Source of the DNA: an uncultured Rhodanobacteraceae bacterium
Lineage (GTDB): Bacteria > Pseudomonadota > Gammaproteobacteria > Xanthomonadales > SZUA-5
Direction: 5' to 3'
Assembly (NCBI GenBank): GCA_937928755.1
Contig: CALEZI010000138.1
Span: 1 to 7,790, forward strand
Length of the DNA stretch: 7,790 nucleotides
Shown here piece after piece: positions 6,542 to 7,790 of this stretch. How positions within the stretch are numbered: position 1 is the stretch's first letter; the number at the start of each line of letters is the position of its first letter. The notes under the pieces were generated by a model. It did not search any database. It was not told where the DNA came from and saw only the letters and a list, made by a program, of their open reading frames with translations. The position numbers and the translations under genes are program-made.

Positions 6542-6613
6542 TGTGGGTCCAGACTTGTCTGGACGCTTCCCGCTGGTGTTCCGGAAAAGCGTCCAGACAA
6601 GTCTGGACCCACA
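6542..6613. repeat. Nested-palindrome element, copy 2 (complete)
   Basis: Arms 6542-6568 and 6587-6613 are perfect 27-base inverted copies around an 18-base loop. Each arm also contains its own palindrome, GTCCAGAC-AA/TT-GTCTGGAC, so either arm can fold alone or the two can fold together. The copy at 1-86 has the same arm sequence (GTCCAGAC, AAGCG and CCCAC ends) with a different loop, and an extra right arm. The conserved arms and variable loops argue for one spreading repeat family rather than chance. No gene overlaps it. Confidence 0.9.
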
Positions 6614-6647
6614 TCGCATGCGAGTTGTTCGCGCCCATCACGCCCTA

Positions 6648-6675
6648 TTGACTTTGCTGAACAGAAGCTGACAAT
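6648..6675 (+). promoter_or_regulatory. Candidate sigma-70 promoter of the M35 peptidase gene
   Basis: TTGACT (6648-6653, five of six to the -35 consensus) stands 16 bases before GACAAT (6670-6675, four of six to the -10 consensus). It is the best-placed match in the gap between the nested-palindrome element and the peptidase start, and would give an untranslated leader of about 80 bases. Prediction by eye only. Confidence 0.35.
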
Positions 6676-6698
6676 CGCCGCTCGCTGTCGGGCATGGG

Positions 6699-6761
6699 GA
6701 TGTTTCCGCGGCGGGCCGTGCTGCGGCATCGGCGACCATCAATCACTTCTGGGGAAACATC
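6699..6761 (+). promoter_or_regulatory. Possible ribosome-binding-site hairpin in the M35 peptidase leader
   Basis: GATGTTTCC (6699-6707) is the exact complement of GGAAACATC (6753-6761). The second segment overlaps the Shine-Dalgarno sequence GGGGA (6751-6755) and ends one base before the ATG at 6763. If the 9-bp stem forms it would close the ribosome-binding site and slow translation. The 45-base loop makes it less stable than a compact hairpin, so this is a suggestion. Confidence 0.3.
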
Positions 6762-6762
6762 G

Positions 6763-7790
6763 ATGAAGATCAGTCTGCGTGCGATCGTGGGTGCGTTGTT
6801 GCTGGCGGGTGCCGTCAGTGCTTCGGCGGCGGGTGTTCCGTTGAGCGTCGAGCTCCAGGCGCAGGCAAACAAGGCATCGCCGGGCGAATCGGTGCTGTGG
6901 CAGATCACCAATCATTCCGACGAAGCGGTTTACGTGCTGCGCTGGGAAACGCCGCTGGACGGCCTGTCGCGCTCGATCTTCAACGTCAGTTACCAGGGTC
7001 GTCCGGTGCGCTACATGGAAAAGATCGTGCATTGGGGTCATCCGGAAGCCGATGACTTCGTCAAGATCGCGCCGGGCCAGACGCTGAGCGCGGAAGTCAA
7101 CCTCGCGGCCGCCTATGAAATGGTCGACGCCGGTGCCTATACCATCGGATTCGAGGGCCAGCTGACTTACATGATGGCTGCCGACGAAAAGTCTGGCCAC
7201 GTGGAGGACCTTGGTGCCGCTCAACTCGACGCGGATGCGATTCAGCTGAACTCGCTGGGACGCTCGCCCTCCTTCTACCAGCGACTGGGTGCCCCGGTTG
7301 GCGTGCTCGATTTCACCAAGGCAGCGGCCTATGCCAACTGCACCTCGACACGCCAGTCGCAGATCTCCAGTGCCCACACCCAGGCGAAGACCTACGCCAC
7401 CAATTCGCTGAACTACATGAACGCCGGCACCCGTGGTTCGCGTTACACCACCTGGTTCGGCAGCTACACGTCTTCGCGTTACACCTCGGTCAAGAGCCAC
7501 TACACCAAGATCAGCGCTGCGCTGAACAACTCGACGGTCACCTACAACTGCTCATGCGCAGCGGCGTACGCCAGCGCTTTCGCCTATGTCTACCCGAGCC
7601 AGCCGTACCAGATCTACCTGTGCAACGCGTTCTGGGCCGCACCGAACTCCGGCACCGACTCGCGCGGCGGCACCATCGTGCATGAGATGAGCCACTTCAC
7701 GGTCAATGGCGGCACGTCGGACTACGCCTATGGCCAGACCGCGGCCAAGAGCCTGGCCACGCGCACGCCGAACAAGGCGGTGCAGAACGC
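6763..7790 (+). CDS. M35 metallopeptidase preproenzyme, peptidyl-Lys metalloendopeptidase type (3' end missing)
   Basis: A secreted zinc endopeptidase, open through 342 codons at the window edge. The ATG follows GGGGA by seven bases. A signal peptide (MKISLRAIVGALLLAGAVSA) precedes a likely Ala-Ser-Ala cleavage at 20-22. Residues 23 to about 188 form a beta-rich propeptide resembling that of fungal deuterolysins (ETPLDGLSRSIFNVSYQGRP; IAPGQTLSAEV). The catalytic domain begins near 189. It has HEMSH (307-311: zinc ligands His307 and His311, catalytic Glu308) and GTSDYAYG (317-324, third ligand Asp320), the aspzincin HExxH plus GTxDxxYG signature. Cys193, 263, 265 and 287 match the spacing of the two disulfides in Grifola frondosa peptidyl-Lys metalloendopeptidase (Cys5-75 and 77-97), and the blocks RYTTWFGSY, FAYVYP and AAKSLAT are shared with it, as I recall that sequence. 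The expected product cleaves before lysine, but the lysine-pocket residues lie past the window end. Confidence 0.93.
   Translation, partial: MKISLRAIVGALLLAGAVSASAAGVPLSVELQAQANKASPGESVLWQITNHSDEAVYVLRWETPLDGLSRSIFNVSYQGRPVRYMEKIVHWGHPEADDFVKIAPGQTLSAEVNLAAAYEMVDAGAYTIGFEGQLTYMMAADEKSGHVEDLGAAQLDADAIQLNSLGRSPSFYQRLGAPVGVLDFTKAAAYANCTSTRQSQISSAHTQAKTYATNSLNYMNAGTRGSRYTTWFGSYTSSRYTSVKSHYTKISAALNNSTVTYNCSCAAAYASAFAYVYPSQPYQIYLCNAFWAAPNSGTDSRGGTIVHEMSHFTVNGGTSDYAYGQTAAKSLATRTPNKAVQN

Overview
The window looks like chromosomal DNA from a high-GC gammaproteobacterium, most likely order Xanthomonadales (Lysobacterales), perhaps a Rhodanobacteraceae-type genome. This rests on a Rep helicase close to the gammaproteobacterial type, a TonB-dependent receptor, a secreted M35 metallopeptidase, and intergenic spaces full of short palindromic repeats, including a REP built on a GCGGGTT/AACCCGC palindrome. 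The taxonomic placement is inference; there is no rRNA or other marker gene here.

Layout, left to right. Positions 1-86 hold a cluster of nested palindromes. The rep helicase gene follows on the minus strand (100-2073). Its upstream gap carries an inverted array of a 9-bp unit (2138-2248). Next is a small secreted protein on the minus strand (2344-2595). A divergent EamA-family transporter (2652-3767, plus) follows, with its last codons made of REP sequence (3721-3775). A second 9-bp array (3812-3959) and a structured leader precede a TonB-dependent receptor of the heme/hemoglobin type (4165-6339, plus). The 423-base gap after it holds a terminator-like hairpin, a palindrome built on a 7-bp unit, a second copy of the nested-palindrome element, a candidate promoter and a possible ribosome-binding-site hairpin. 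The window ends inside a preproenzyme of peptidyl-Lys metalloendopeptidase type (6763 to beyond 7790, plus).

The five genes do not form an obvious pathway. Each appears to be its own transcription unit: DNA replication/repair (Rep), a small envelope protein, inner-membrane export (EamA), outer-membrane iron/heme uptake (the receptor) and extracellular proteolysis (M35). A receptor and a secreted protease could cooperate in using host or environmental protein, but nothing in the sequence ties them together.

The most unusual content lies between the genes. Three unrelated repeat families (18-bp palindromic unit, 9-bp unit, 7-bp unit) share one design: a short unit repeated along one arm, a core, and the same unit inverted in the other arm. 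Two of these families occur twice in under 7 kb. No CRISPR array, insertion sequence, tRNA or defence system was seen.
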